A stretch of 64,000 nucleotides of DNA. It comes from Agathobacter sp. Its GTDB lineage: Bacteria; Bacillota; Clostridia; Lachnospirales; Lachnospiraceae. The notes beneath the pieces were generated by a model. That model saw only the letters and a program-made list of their open reading frames with translations. It was not told where the DNA came from and made no database searches. Within the stretch, counting starts at the first letter, position 1; each line of letters starts with the position of its first letter. A program made the position numbers and the translations under genes. The DNA lies in the NCBI GenBank assembly GCA_022775045.1, contig JALFLB010000031.1:1-64000 (forward strand), in the 5' to 3' direction. Of the stretch, positions 1 to 8,980 are shown in pieces.

Positions 1-356
1 AGAGAAGGAGAATATCAAAAAATTTTGTGATGGTCTGGATATAAAGATGGCAGAAGCGGGATTTGATGATAATCGGTCTGTAAGTGATGTTTTTTCTGAG
101 CGTCAGGTCTATATGAGCCTGTATGGAAGTCTGTTCTTTATCGGTATTTTTATTGGTCTTCTTTTTATGGCTGCAACGGTCATGATTATTTATTATAAGC
201 AGATTTCAGAAGGCTATGATGACAGAGAGCGATTTGTCATTAGTTAACGTACCGCTTTTGATTGGATGCCTGATTGCAACGGTTGCAGTTTATGTGATTG
301 GGTACGCAATCGTGTATGGTCTGACGGCCCGCACCTACTACAAAATTGTAAAATAG
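1..356 (+). pseudogene. C-terminal remnant of an FtsX-type ABC transporter permease, internally deleted
   Basis: The reading frame is open from the window edge (frame starting at base 2) and encodes a transmembrane helix followed by YYKQISEGYDDRERF, a segment typical of BceB/YtrF-like FtsX permeases. It then stops at 245-247. The expected end of the same family (VPLLIGC, a last membrane helix, LTARTYYKIVK) continues at once in another frame, 231-356. The roughly 50 residues that normally lie between these two parts are absent. I infer a deletion plus frameshift near 228-240, so the last helix is no longer translated in frame. The beginning of the gene lies outside the window. A sequencing error alone would not explain the missing residues. 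Confidence 0.75.
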
Positions 357-428
357 TAAAAGATAAAATAGGCTCTGCTATGAGATATCATATAACCCAA
401 TCGGCAGTATATAGTTATCCTTTTTTTA

Positions 429-457
429 TTGACAAAATCAGGAAAAACCAGTACATT
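429..457 (+). promoter_or_regulatory. Promoter of the rubrerythrin gene
   Basis: TTGACA (429-434), a 17-base spacer, then TACATT (452-457). A transcript would start near 464, immediately before the perfect 14-base palindrome TCCTGATATCAGGA (467-480). This leaves a leader of about 120 nt before rubrerythrin. Confidence 0.6.
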
Positions 458-466
458 AGTACTAAG

Positions 467-542
467 TCCTGATATCAGGAAGAGGCGGTGCTACCGGTTC
501 CAGTCCGTTGGTGCTTCGGGAGGCAACTTCCGTTCCACCAAC
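467..542 (+). promoter_or_regulatory. Structured 5' leader of rubrerythrin (unassigned RNA element)
   Basis: Three pairing elements follow one another. First, the palindrome at 467-480. Second, a nested hairpin at 478-501, with GGAA/TTCC outside and CGGT/ACCG inside. Third, a stem at 507-542 in which GTTGGTG pairs with CACCAAC around a GGGAG/CTTCC stem capped by a GCAA (GNRA) tetraloop. The first two overlap by four bases and so are mutually exclusive. I do not recognise a known riboswitch class. A regulatory leader is inferred from the density of pairing and the place between promoter and ribosome binding site. Confidence 0.5.
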
Positions 543-582
543 CAATATTGACAATCATATAACAAATAAGGAGGATATCAAA

Positions 583-1239
583 ATGAGTCAGTACAAGTGC
601 AAATTATGTGGAGAAGTATTTGAAGTTAAGGAAGGGGAGACACCGGTTTGTCCGCGGTGTAAGGCAACCGGCGACCAGCTTGAGCTGATTGCGCCACCGG
701 CAGGAAACAAGTACGCGGGAACCCAGACGGAGAAGAATCTCCATGCTGCATTTGGTGGAGAGTCCGAGGCAAGAAACAAGTATACATATTTTGCATCCGT
801 AGCAAAAAAAGAGGGATATGAGCAGATTGCCGCTCTGTTTTTAAAGACAGCAGAGAACGAGAAAGAACATGCGAAGATGTGGTTCAAGGAGTTGAAAGGG
901 ATCGGAGATACACCGGCCAATCTTCTTGCTGCGGCTGAGGGAGAAAACTACGAGTGGACCGATATGTACGAAGGTTTTGCAAAGACTGCTGAGGAGGAAG
1001 GTTTTCCTGAACTTGCAGAAAAGTTCCGTATGGTTGGAGAAATAGAAAAGCAGCATGAGGAGCGATACCGTGCACTGCTCAAGAATGTGGAGACCGCTTC
1101 GGTCTTCGAGAAGAGTGAGGTTAAGGTTTGGGAGTGTCGCAACTGTGGTCATGTTGTTGTTGGAACTAAGGCACCAGAGGTTTGCCCGGTCTGCGCACAT
1201 CCGCAGAGCTACTTTGAGATCAGAGAGCAAAATTATTAA
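583..1239 (+). CDS. rbr: Rubrerythrin with rubredoxin-like domains at both ends
   Basis: A 218-residue cytoplasmic non-haem iron protein that reduces hydrogen peroxide with electrons passed through rubredoxin-type sites, part of oxidative defence in anaerobes. A short N-terminal zinc/iron ribbon (C6, C9, C23, C26) precedes the four-helix diiron domain (about residues 45-170, with glutamates in ESEAR, ENEKEH and EIEKQHEE). A C-terminal rubredoxin follows (C185, C188, C201, C204, ending in FEI). The start is set by AAGGAGG about 8 bases before ATG 583; the frame is open further upstream, but that stretch lies in the structured leader. Classical rubrerythrin has only the C-terminal rubredoxin. 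It stands alone between its own promoter and a strong terminator. Confidence 0.93.
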   Translation: MSQYKCKLCGEVFEVKEGETPVCPRCKATGDQLELIAPPAGNKYAGTQTEKNLHAAFGGESEARNKYTYFASVAKKEGYEQIAALFLKTAENEKEHAKMWFKELKGIGDTPANLLAAAEGENYEWTDMYEGFAKTAEEEGFPELAEKFRMVGEIEKQHEERYRALLKNVETASVFEKSEVKVWECRNCGHVVVGTKAPEVCPVCAHPQSYFEIREQNY

Positions 1240-1269
1240 GAGGATTTATTTCAGAATTGTAATGAATAA

Positions 1270-1312
1270 AGACGCCCGCATGTGCATTGTGCCTGTGCGG
1301 GCGTTTTATTAA
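1270..1312 (+). terminator. Intrinsic terminator after rubrerythrin
   Basis: GACGCCCGCA (1271-1280) pairs with TGCGGGCGT around a short loop, followed by TTTTATT. Confidence 0.88.
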
Positions 1313-1361
1313 ATATTTTATTTGGGAATTCATTTGTGGGGTGGTGTTCTGGTGTCGAATT

Positions 1362-1370
1362 TGGTATAAT
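1362..1370 (+). promoter_or_regulatory. Extended -10 promoter of the two-component operon
   Basis: TGG-TATAAT at 1362-1370 gives an extended -10 element (TGN before TATAAT). No clear -35 box lies 17 bases upstream. It sits 38 bases before the start of the receiver protein. Confidence 0.5.
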
Positions 1371-1408
1371 AATGGAAATCTATGGTTTAGGGATGGAGAT
1401 GAAAGAGC

Positions 1409-2179
1409 ATGAATAACACAATGATCAATGTGCTGGCAATTGACGATGATCCGGAAGTGTTTGAAATATTGAAAATTTATTTAAAAGGGATTGCGGATGT
1501 GACATTTGCCCCAAATGGCAAGCAGGCGTTAACGCAGGTGCGTCAGCAGAGATTTGATGTAATTCTGCTTGATATCGAGATGCCAATCATGAATGGATTT
1601 ATGGTTTTGGAACAGCTGCGTAATGTAAAAGAATGCGTGAATATTCCAGTGATTATGCTTACGGCAAAGAAAGATAAATATTATGTTATGAACTCAATTG
1701 CGATGGGAATTGACGGCTATCTCCTGAAACCGGTGAATAAAAATGAACTGGTCAGCAAGGTGAGCGAGGTATGTCAGAAAAGGCAGCAGCATCGGAATAG
1801 CAAGACGATTCTGGCGATTGATGATGACATGTCATATCTGAAGCAGATTAACAGTTTTCTTAAGGAATACTATAATGTCATTATGATTAATACTACAAAG
1901 CTTGCGCTTGATTATCTGACGCATCATGTTCCGGATCTCATTCTTTTGGATTATCAGATGCCGCTATACAATGGCGTTGCGTTGCTGAATATGATCCGGC
2001 AGAACGATAAAATCAAGGATGTTCCGGTTATCATCCTGTCCGGGTCACTGAATCAGGAGGCAATTGTTGAATTTTATGCGTTCAAACCGGAGGCGTGTCT
2101 GGCAAAGACCGTTGGTAAGGATGTTCTTTTAGAAAAAATTAATCTTGTATTGACACAGAATGCAGAGGTGAAAAACTAG
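1409..2179 (+). CDS. Response regulator made of two receiver domains, no output domain
   Basis: A 256-residue protein of two CheY-like receiver domains and nothing else. The first (about 5-125) has the acidic cluster IDDD, phospho-acceptor D55 in LLDIEMP, and K107 in LLKP. The second (about 132-252) has AIDDD, D181 in LLDYQMP and K233. Both keep the key residues, so both could be phosphorylated. There is no DNA-binding, GGDEF or methylesterase domain. The stop codon touches the ATG of the hybrid kinase, so the two are co-translated and most likely form one phosphorelay. It could act as a phosphate sink, an intermediate relay, or a protein-protein switch; the sequence does not say which. Confidence 0.88.
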   Translation: MNNTMINVLAIDDDPEVFEILKIYLKGIADVTFAPNGKQALTQVRQQRFDVILLDIEMPIMNGFMVLEQLRNVKECVNIPVIMLTAKKDKYYVMNSIAMGIDGYLLKPVNKNELVSKVSEVCQKRQQHRNSKTILAIDDDMSYLKQINSFLKEYYNVIMINTTKLALDYLTHHVPDLILLDYQMPLYNGVALLNMIRQNDKIKDVPVIILSGSLNQEAIVEFYAFKPEACLAKTVGKDVLLEKINLVLTQNAEVKN

Positions 2180-5089
2180 ATGGAAACCAAAATTTTCCCG
2201 TATATACTATTTGCCTGCTTTATTTTTGCACTTTATTTATCGGTAAAGCAGTATAATAAGGAATCAAGGAAGTATGCAGAGAACCGCCTTTTTTCAGCGT
2301 TATGCTTAGCAAGTGCGGTATGGAGCTTTGGTTTTTGGGGAATCATTATTCAGGTCGAGCCGGATAGGGCACATTGGTTTCGTATCATTGGGATGGTGGG
2401 GGTGTTTGCGTATCTGATCATTGCGCAGCTGTTGTTCTGTCAGATCATGGGGACATTGAAGAAGTTTGTCGGACCTATTGCAATTGCTTCCATTTTTGCA
2501 TATGTAATCTGCTATTTTATCTGTCAGAAAGGGCAGGTAATCTATCAATTGGGCAAGATTGGGATGACCTATAATTTTAAGCCTGGATTTTGGAATAATG
2601 TGTATGTGGGATTCTGTATTATAGTTGCAATTAATCTGTTTTGCAGTGTCCTTTATATGGGGTTTTCTTCGTGTCGCAAGAGGTTGTGGGTACTGGCCAA
2701 GAGATTAATGGTTGTGCTGTTTATCATTGTGTTCGGAATGGTGTTTGATACGATTCTGCCTTTGTTCGGAATACCAGCCATACCGGGAAGTACCATCGGG
2801 CAGTTCGTTGCATTGATTGCATTGTATCAGACGCTTTGTTTTGCAGATCGTTCACGAATTACCGTCGATAATATGTCTTCCTATGTGTATTCTTCCTTTA
2901 CGACACCGGTTCTTGTTTATGATGATAATTATTCCCTTAAGCTTTTGAATGATGTAGTATGTGATTTCTTTGGATTAACCGAAGCGGATATGAAGAGCTA
3001 CAGAATTAATGAACTTTTTTGCGTGGATGAGGAGGATGTATTCTGTTTTTGGGGAAAGCGTAAAGAAATTGATGTGTTATGTCGGAGCAATCAGTTACAG
3101 TGTAATCTGACGATCAGTAAGATTCATGATGATTATCAGGATGTTATTGGGTATATCATTACAGTCACTGATTTGTCAGAACGTATTGAATATATAACCA
3201 AGCTCGAACAGGCAATACGCGATGCTGAGAGTGCAAATAAGGCAAAGACAACATTTCTTGCAAATATGTCACATGAAATTCGGACACCGATGAATGCAAT
3301 TATGGGTTTTGCGGAACTGGCCTTAAAACAGAGGGTCAGCAAAGAAGTCAGAGAGTATATTCAGGGAATTCATCTGGCTTCTAAAAATCTTCTGGCAATC
3401 ATTAATGACATTCTTGATATTACGAAGATTGAATCGGGTAAGATGGAGATTGTTCCAGCGAATTACTATGTTGCCGATCTGTTGGATGATGTATCACTGA
3501 TTATTTCTCAACAGGCGAAGAAAAAGGGACTTGCCTTTTTTATGAAGACGGATGAGGCAATTCCGACACAGCTGTACGGTGACAAAGTGCGTATTCGTGG
3601 GGTGCTCATAAATATTTTAAATAATGCGGTCAAATATACAAATGAGGGCAGTGTTTCCTTTGAGATTAAAATCTTATCCCAAATTGATGATAAGATTATG
3701 ATCTCATTTATTGTCAGTGATACCGGAATCGGGATTAAGCAAGAGGATGTGAGCCATCTTTTCAAAAGCTTCGAGCGTCTGGACCAGCAGATTCATTATG
3801 GTGTGGAAGGATCAGGTCTCGGACTGGCAATTGCGAAAGGGTATGTCAATCTGATGGGCGGTGAGATTACGGTTGACAGCGTTTATGGTCAGGGGTCTGT
3901 CTTTACGATTAACATTGAACAGAAAGTCATTGATGCAACGCCTTTACAGCATCGTTTTACAATCGAGCGGGCACATGAGGAGGAGAAACCACCAAAACAG
4001 CTTGTGATTCGTGATACGCATGTTCTTTTAGTAGATGATAATCAGATCAATCTGATGGTGGCCAAGGGACTGTTGTCTTCCTATGGTTTGACGGTGGATA
4101 CGGCATCGAGCGGTGCCGAAGCAATTGAACTGTGCCAAAAGAAGCATTATCCGATTGTTTTCTTAGACCAGATGATGCCGGAGATAGACGGAATTGAGGC
4201 AATGAAGCAGATCCGGAAAATTGACGATTTCTATGCAGCAGGAGGAGAAGGGAAAATTATTGTACTGACGGCAAATGCCATCCGTGGCTCCAGGCAGATG
4301 CTGATGCAGGAAGGGTTTGATGAATATCTCGGAAAGCCGATGAACTTAAAACAGGTGGAGCGACTTCTGGTTTCTTATACGCCTGGAGAAAAAGTCAGCT
4401 ATATAGATGTTCCGGTGGATGCAGATGAGGAGCCAAAGGTGCAGGAACAGGATTCCGAACAAGAGGAGATTCGTTATCTGAAGGAGCAAATGCCGAAGGT
4501 GGATGTGGAAGCTGGATTGAAAAGCTGCGGAGGAAAAGTTGATGACTATTTGAATATACTTAAGATTAATCATTCCTATGGCGGGAAAAATTTGGAAGAA
4601 TTGAGGGAATTGCTGAACCAAAAGGATTATAAAAATTATACCATCAAGATTCATGCGATGAAGAGTACAACCAGAGGAATCGGAGCCAATGAAGTGGCGG
4701 ATATGGCACTCAAGCAGGAAGAAGCTGGTAATGCCGGAGCTTACCGTTATATTGATGAGAATTTTGAAGCGTTCCGGGAAGCTTATGAGGCACAGCTGCG
4801 GGAAATAGGAGAAGTACTCCGGCATTTTCAATTAATCGGGGAGAAGCAGGTAGATGAGGATGCGAAGCTGCTTGACGACTGTATGATTTCCAACATCTTG
4901 ATTAATATTAGAAATCAGGTGGAAAATTTTGATTTTGCGAAGGTTTTTGAAATACTGGAAGAAGTGAAGAAGAACAGGTTATCCGGGGAAGATGAGATGC
5001 TGTTTGAAAAATTGGAAAAATTAATGGATGATCTTGCCGTAGAGCAGGTGAAGGAATTGATTGAGAAAAGGTTGGGAGAACTTTCCTGA
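2180..5089 (+). CDS. Hybrid histidine kinase: 7 TM sensor, PAS, HisKA, ATPase, receiver, HPt
   Basis: A 969-residue membrane sensor kinase carrying a complete internal phosphorelay. Residues 1-220 hold about seven hydrophobic helices of the 7TM-histidine-kinase type. A PAS-like segment follows (about 230-335), then the dimerisation domain with H365 in MSHEIRTPMN. The ATPase domain shows an N box (NILNNAVKYT), DTGIG and GSGLGLAIAKG. A receiver domain follows with D663 in FLDQMMPEIDG, then a C-terminal HPt-like domain with H825 in KIHAMKS. It starts directly after the stop of the tandem-receiver gene, its likely partner. No transcription factor is encoded in the operon. The ligand is unknown. 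Confidence 0.9.
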   Translation: METKIFPYILFACFIFALYLSVKQYNKESRKYAENRLFSALCLASAVWSFGFWGIIIQVEPDRAHWFRIIGMVGVFAYLIIAQLLFCQIMGTLKKFVGPIAIASIFAYVICYFICQKGQVIYQLGKIGMTYNFKPGFWNNVYVGFCIIVAINLFCSVLYMGFSSCRKRLWVLAKRLMVVLFIIVFGMVFDTILPLFGIPAIPGSTIGQFVALIALYQTLCFADRSRITVDNMSSYVYSSFTTPVLVYDDNYSLKLLNDVVCDFFGLTEADMKSYRINELFCVDEEDVFCFWGKRKEIDVLCRSNQLQCNLTISKIHDDYQDVIGYIITVTDLSERIEYITKLEQAIRDAESANKAKTTFLANMSHEIRTPMNAIMGFAELALKQRVSKEVREYIQGIHLASKNLLAIINDILDITKIESGKMEIVPANYYVADLLDDVSLIISQQAKKKGLAFFMKTDEAIPTQLYGDKVRIRGVLINILNNAVKYTNEGSVSFEIKILSQIDDKIMISFIVSDTGIGIKQEDVSHLFKSFERLDQQIHYGVEGSGLGLAIAKGYVNLMGGEITVDSVYGQGSVFTINIEQKVIDATPLQHRFTIERAHEEEKPPKQLVIRDTHVLLVDDNQINLMVAKGLLSSYGLTVDTASSGAEAIELCQKKHYPIVFLDQMMPEIDGIEAMKQIRKIDDFYAAGGEGKIIVLTANAIRGSRQMLMQEGFDEYLGKPMNLKQVERLLVSYTPGEKVSYIDVPVDADEEPKVQEQDSEQEEIRYLKEQMPKVDVEAGLKSCGGKVDDYLNILKINHSYGGKNLEELRELLNQKDYKNYTIKIHAMKSTTRGIGANEVADMALKQEEAGNAGAYRYIDENFEAFREAYEAQLREIGEVLRHFQLIGEKQVDEDAKLLDDCMISNILINIRNQVENFDFAKVFEILEEVKKNRLSGEDEMLFEKLEKLMDDLAVEQVKELIEKRLGELS

Positions 5090-5118
5090 TTGACGAGTGA
5101 TTTGTTTGTCGGTATAAT
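5090..5118 (+). promoter_or_regulatory. Promoter of the OPT transporter operon
   Basis: TTGACG (5090-5095), a 17-base spacer, TATAAT (5113-5118). The -35 box starts one base after the stop codon of the upstream kinase gene. Confidence 0.8.
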
Positions 5119-5164
5119 ATTATGTATGTAGGTTATAGTGGTTATAACTAGGAGGATTAGACAA

Positions 5165-7084
5165 ATGAATCAAGAACAAGAATTTAAGCCGTATGTTCCG
5201 GCAGACAAAGTCCTGCCGGAGCTTACGCCAACTTCCATTATCTTAGGCATTCTTCTGGCCGTTATCTTTGGCGGAGCAAATGCTTATCTGGGGTTGAGAG
5301 TGGGAATGACTGTGTCTGCATCTATTCCCGCAGCAGTTATTTCTATGGGAATTATCCGTGTTATTTTAAGGCGGGATTCAATCTTAGAGAATAATATTGT
5401 ACAGACCATTGGCTCCGCAGGAGAGTCTGTTGCAGCAGGCGCGATTTTTACGCTTCCGGCTTTGTTTATGTGGGCGGCAGAAGGCGGAACCGAGACACCT
5501 TCACTTGTTGAAATTGCTCTGATAGCATTGATTGGCGGTGTGATTGGTGTTTTATTTATGATTCCGCTACGCAGTGCACTGATTGTGCAGGAGCACGGCA
5601 AGCTTCCGTATCCGGAAGGAAAAGCCTGTGCAGAAGTGCTGGTGGCTGGAGAAGAGGGCGGTACAAAGGCCGGTACAGTATTTGCCGGGCTTGGGATTGC
5701 TGCACTCTATAAGTTTATTGCAGACGGGCTGAAAGTATTTCCGAGTGAAGTGACCTATGAGATCAAGTCCTATAAAGGCTCAGGAATTGGGATGGATGTA
5801 CTTCCGGCATTACTTGGTGTAGGATATATCTGTGGTGCAAGAGTTTCTTCTTATCTTCTGGCAGGAGGTATTGTCGGATGGTTTGTGATTATGCCGCTCA
5901 TAGCACTGTTTGGGGCAGATCTTACAATCTTTCCGGCAAGTGTTCCGGTATCACAGCTCGGACCAGACGGAATTTGGTCAAATTATGTCCGCTATATTGG
6001 CGCGGGAGCCGTGGCGGCAGGCGGTATTATCAGCCTGGTTAAGAATCTGCCGTTGATTGTCAAGACGTTCCGCCAGGCACTGAAGGGTTATGGAAGCAAG
6101 GCGGAGGAAAATAGCAGCCGTGTAAGCAAGGATATTCCGATGAAGCTTGTACTGCTGGGAATTGGTATTATGGCAATTGCTATGTGGCTCATTCCGGCGG
6201 TTCCGGTTAATCTTCTGGGAGCGATTATCATAATTGTATTTGGATTTTTCTTTGCAACCGTTTCATCTAGAATGGTTGGCATTGTAGGAAGTTCCAATAA
6301 TCCGGTGTCCGGGATGGCTATTGCAACGCTTTTGATTACAACAATGATTTTAAAAGCTACTGGCATGATCGGCATGACCGGAATGGTGGCGTCAATTGCT
6401 GTTGGATCCGTCATTTGTATTATTGCGGCCATTGCGGGAGATACCTCACAGGATTTAAAAACCGGATATATTGTAGGTGCAACACCGTGGAAACAGCAGA
6501 TCGGAGAGCTGATTGGTGTTGTGGTATCTGCAATCACGATTGGTGGAGTGCTTTATCTTCTAAACGCGGCATGGAGTTATGGAACGACAGAACTTCCTGC
6601 ACCGCAGGCAACTTTGATGAAGATGGTGGTTGAAGGTGTTATGGAAGGAAACCTTCCTTGGGTACTGGTATTTGCCGGTGTGGGAATTGCTATTGTTGTA
6701 GAGATTCTCGGTATTCCGGTTCTTCCATTTGCAGTAGGTCTTTATTTGCCAATTTATTTGAGCACGCCGATGATCGTAGGCGGATTGATCCGGTTGTATT
6801 TTGATAAGAAAAAGGCGGATCCGGAGGAAGAGAGAAAGCGTAAGACGGAAAATGGAGTGCTCTATTCTTCCGGTCTGATTGCGGGAGAAGGACTGGTTGG
6901 AATTCTTTTGGCAGTGTGTGCGGTGATTCCGTTCAAGGGAAAAACTTTTGCGGATGCTTTCAATCTTTCAGAAAAATTTGGTTTTACCCTTGGAAAAATC
7001 GGTGGATTGGTGTTCTTTGCACTTCTTACAGCAACGCTGGTATTCTTTATCAGGAGAAAAGATAAGGCAAAGGAACAGAAATAA
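5165..7084 (+). CDS. OPT-family oligopeptide transporter
   Basis: A 639-residue integral membrane protein of the OPT family (secondary, proton-coupled peptide uptake), with some 14 hydrophobic stretches and the N-terminal motif GANAYLGLRVGMTVSASIPAAV typical of the bacterial branch, here spanning about residues 36-57. The ATG at 5165 is chosen because TAGGAGGATT sits just upstream; an in-frame ATG at 5138 has no such site. The C-terminus is short, basic and cytoplasmic. The next two genes follow within a few bases and include a dipeptidase, which supports uptake and breakdown of short peptides as the role of this operon. The exact substrate cannot be read. Confidence 0.92.
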   Translation: MNQEQEFKPYVPADKVLPELTPTSIILGILLAVIFGGANAYLGLRVGMTVSASIPAAVISMGIIRVILRRDSILENNIVQTIGSAGESVAAGAIFTLPALFMWAAEGGTETPSLVEIALIALIGGVIGVLFMIPLRSALIVQEHGKLPYPEGKACAEVLVAGEEGGTKAGTVFAGLGIAALYKFIADGLKVFPSEVTYEIKSYKGSGIGMDVLPALLGVGYICGARVSSYLLAGGIVGWFVIMPLIALFGADLTIFPASVPVSQLGPDGIWSNYVRYIGAGAVAAGGIISLVKNLPLIVKTFRQALKGYGSKAEENSSRVSKDIPMKLVLLGIGIMAIAMWLIPAVPVNLLGAIIIIVFGFFFATVSSRMVGIVGSSNNPVSGMAIATLLITTMILKATGMIGMTGMVASIAVGSVICIIAAIAGDTSQDLKTGYIVGATPWKQQIGELIGVVVSAITIGGVLYLLNAAWSYGTTELPAPQATLMKMVVEGVMEGNLPWVLVFAGVGIAIVVEILGIPVLPFAVGLYLPIYLSTPMIVGGLIRLYFDKKKADPEEERKRKTENGVLYSSGLIAGEGLVGILLAVCAVIPFKGKTFADAFNLSEKFGFTLGKIGGLVFFALLTATLVFFIRRKDKAKEQK

Positions 7085-7086
7085 TT

Positions 7087-7452
7087 ATGGCAAAAAAGCA
7101 GAAAGAAAATTATCTGGATTACATTCCTCGTCCGAATACCCTGTTTGAATGGAATCGGAATGAGAGCGGTAAAATAGAGGTAAAGGTTCACAATAAAGGT
7201 GTATTTAATAAAATCGCCCAGATTATTTTTAAAAAACCAAAATATAGTTACATCGAGCTGGATGAATTTGGAAGCTTTGTCTGGGAGCAGATGGATGGAA
7301 AACGTTCCATCTTTGAGATTGGAATATTGGTAAGAGAACAGTTCGGAGAGAAAGCTGAGCCTCTTTATTCCCGTCTTGCGCAGTATATTAAGCTGTTACA
7401 CAATAATCATTTTATTGTATATGAAAATAAATTGAGAAAGAAGGAAGCGTAA
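7087..7452 (+). CDS. PqqD-like protein, standing alone
   Basis: A 121-residue protein with a PqqD-type fold signature (about residues 50-115: ELDEFGSFVWEQMDGKRSI, then a helical IGILVREQFG...RLAQYIKLL pattern, and an HFIVYE end). In peptide-modification systems PqqD domains bind a precursor leader peptide and hand it to a radical SAM enzyme. No radical SAM gene or precursor peptide is next to it. Instead it lies three bases after the OPT transporter and its stop overlaps the start of pepD by one base. The basic N-terminal 45 residues are extra relative to PqqD. I infer a peptide-binding accessory role for the transporter/peptidase pair; this is unproven. Confidence 0.72.
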   Translation: MAKKQKENYLDYIPRPNTLFEWNRNESGKIEVKVHNKGVFNKIAQIIFKKPKYSYIELDEFGSFVWEQMDGKRSIFEIGILVREQFGEKAEPLYSRLAQYIKLLHNNHFIVYENKLRKKEA

Positions 7453-8894
7453 TGAGCGTATTGGAAGGATTAGAACCCAGGGAAGTGTTTCACTATTTTG
7501 AGGAAATCAGTAAAATTCCACGTCCTTCTTACAAGGAAGAGAAAATCAGTAATTATCTGGTAGAATTTGCAAAAGCCCACAGTCTGGAATATTATCAGGA
7601 TGGCTTGAATAATGTTATCATCATTAAAGAGGCTACATCGGGCTATGAAGAAGTTGAGCCAGTGATCATTCAGGGGCACATGGACATGGTCTGTGAAAAG
7701 GAACCGGATTGTACGATTGATTTTGAAAAGGATCCGCTTTCACTGCAGATTGAAGGGGATTACATCACGGCAAATGGAACGACACTTGGTGGAGATGACG
7801 GGATTGCCGTTGCATATGCACTGGCAATTCTGGATTCTGATACGATTGCGCATCCACGCCTGGAATTTATCTGTACGGTTTCGGAAGAGGTTGGAATGGA
7901 AGGCGCAAAGGGGATTGATGTCTCCATGCTGAAGGGAAAGAAACTACTGAATCTGGATTCGGAAGATGAAGGAATGATGCTGGTAAGCTGTGCAGGTGGA
8001 TGTAGTGCAGAATGTGTTCTTCCGGCAGAGTGGGAAAAAGCAGCAGGGCAGGAAGTAATTATTCATGTATCCGGATTAAAGGGCGGTCATTCCGGTGCGG
8101 AAATTGATAAAGGACGGGCAAATTCGAATCTGCTATTGGGAAGGATTCTGTTGGAATTGAGTGAGGTCTTTTCTTATCAGATCCGGGAACTCTGTGGCGG
8201 AAACAAGGATAATGCAATTCCAAGAGAAAGCAAAGCAGTGATTCTTGTCCAGAATCAGGCAAAGAAGCTGGCTAACCATATAGAGGAGATTGCAGAGGAA
8301 ATCGGCAAAGAGTTCTCTACAAGTGATCCGGACATTCGCGTGACGGTGACAGTGGTAGAATCATCTGAGGCGGAGGTGCTCACAGCGGATGCAACAAGAA
8401 AGAGTGTTGTACTCTTGAATCTGCTTCCAAATGGAATCCAGCGAATGAGCGATGATATCCAGGGACTGGTAGAAACTTCACTGAATCTTGGCGTTATGAA
8501 TTTGCAACATGAAAATTTATCTCTGCGCTATGCAGTGAGAAGTTCTGTGGGAACTGAGAAAAAATATTTGTTAAAAAAACTTACGGCTTTGACGGAGGAA
8601 TTCGGCGGAAGTGTGACCTGTACCGGAGATTATCCGGCATGGGAGTATCGCAAGGAATCGAAGTTTCGGGAAGATATGGTTCGGATCTTTCGGGAAATGT
8701 ATGGATATGAACCGAAGGTGGAGGCTATTCATGCCGGACTAGAATGTGGAATTCTGGCAGGGAAGATTCAGAATCTGGATGGTGTTTCCATTGGACCGGA
8801 TATGATTGCAATACACACAACGGAGGAGAAGCTGAGTATCTCCTCGACCCAGAGAGTCTGGGAGTATATCTTGAAGGTGTTAGCCTGCAAGTAG
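7452..8894 (+). CDS. pepD: Aminoacyl-histidine dipeptidase (PepD, M20 family)
   Basis: A 480-residue cytoplasmic zinc dipeptidase (beta-Ala-His or Xaa-His dipeptidase family) that cleaves dipeptides to amino acids. Visible M20 metal ligands and catalytic residues are H76 and D78 in GHMDMVCE, D115 in GGDDG, and E145/E146 in SEEVGMEG. A lid domain sits in the middle (about 200-380) and the last metal histidine lies in the HAGLECG/AIHTTEE region. Length agrees with the family. Its ATG overlaps the stop of the PqqD-like gene, so it is translationally coupled to the peptide-uptake operon. Confidence 0.93.
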   Translation: MSVLEGLEPREVFHYFEEISKIPRPSYKEEKISNYLVEFAKAHSLEYYQDGLNNVIIIKEATSGYEEVEPVIIQGHMDMVCEKEPDCTIDFEKDPLSLQIEGDYITANGTTLGGDDGIAVAYALAILDSDTIAHPRLEFICTVSEEVGMEGAKGIDVSMLKGKKLLNLDSEDEGMMLVSCAGGCSAECVLPAEWEKAAGQEVIIHVSGLKGGHSGAEIDKGRANSNLLLGRILLELSEVFSYQIRELCGGNKDNAIPRESKAVILVQNQAKKLANHIEEIAEEIGKEFSTSDPDIRVTVTVVESSEAEVLTADATRKSVVLLNLLPNGIQRMSDDIQGLVETSLNLGVMNLQHENLSLRYAVRSSVGTEKKYLLKKLTALTEEFGGSVTCTGDYPAWEYRKESKFREDMVRIFREMYGYEPKVEAIHAGLECGILAGKIQNLDGVSIGPDMIAIHTTEEKLSISSTQRVWEYILKVLACK

Positions 8895-8980
8895 GAAAAG
8901 ATTTGAATAAAGATGGGAATTCCCAGGAGCTGTTCTACCAGCAGGCCTATGATAACGTAAAGGAAGATTGTGAAAAATAG

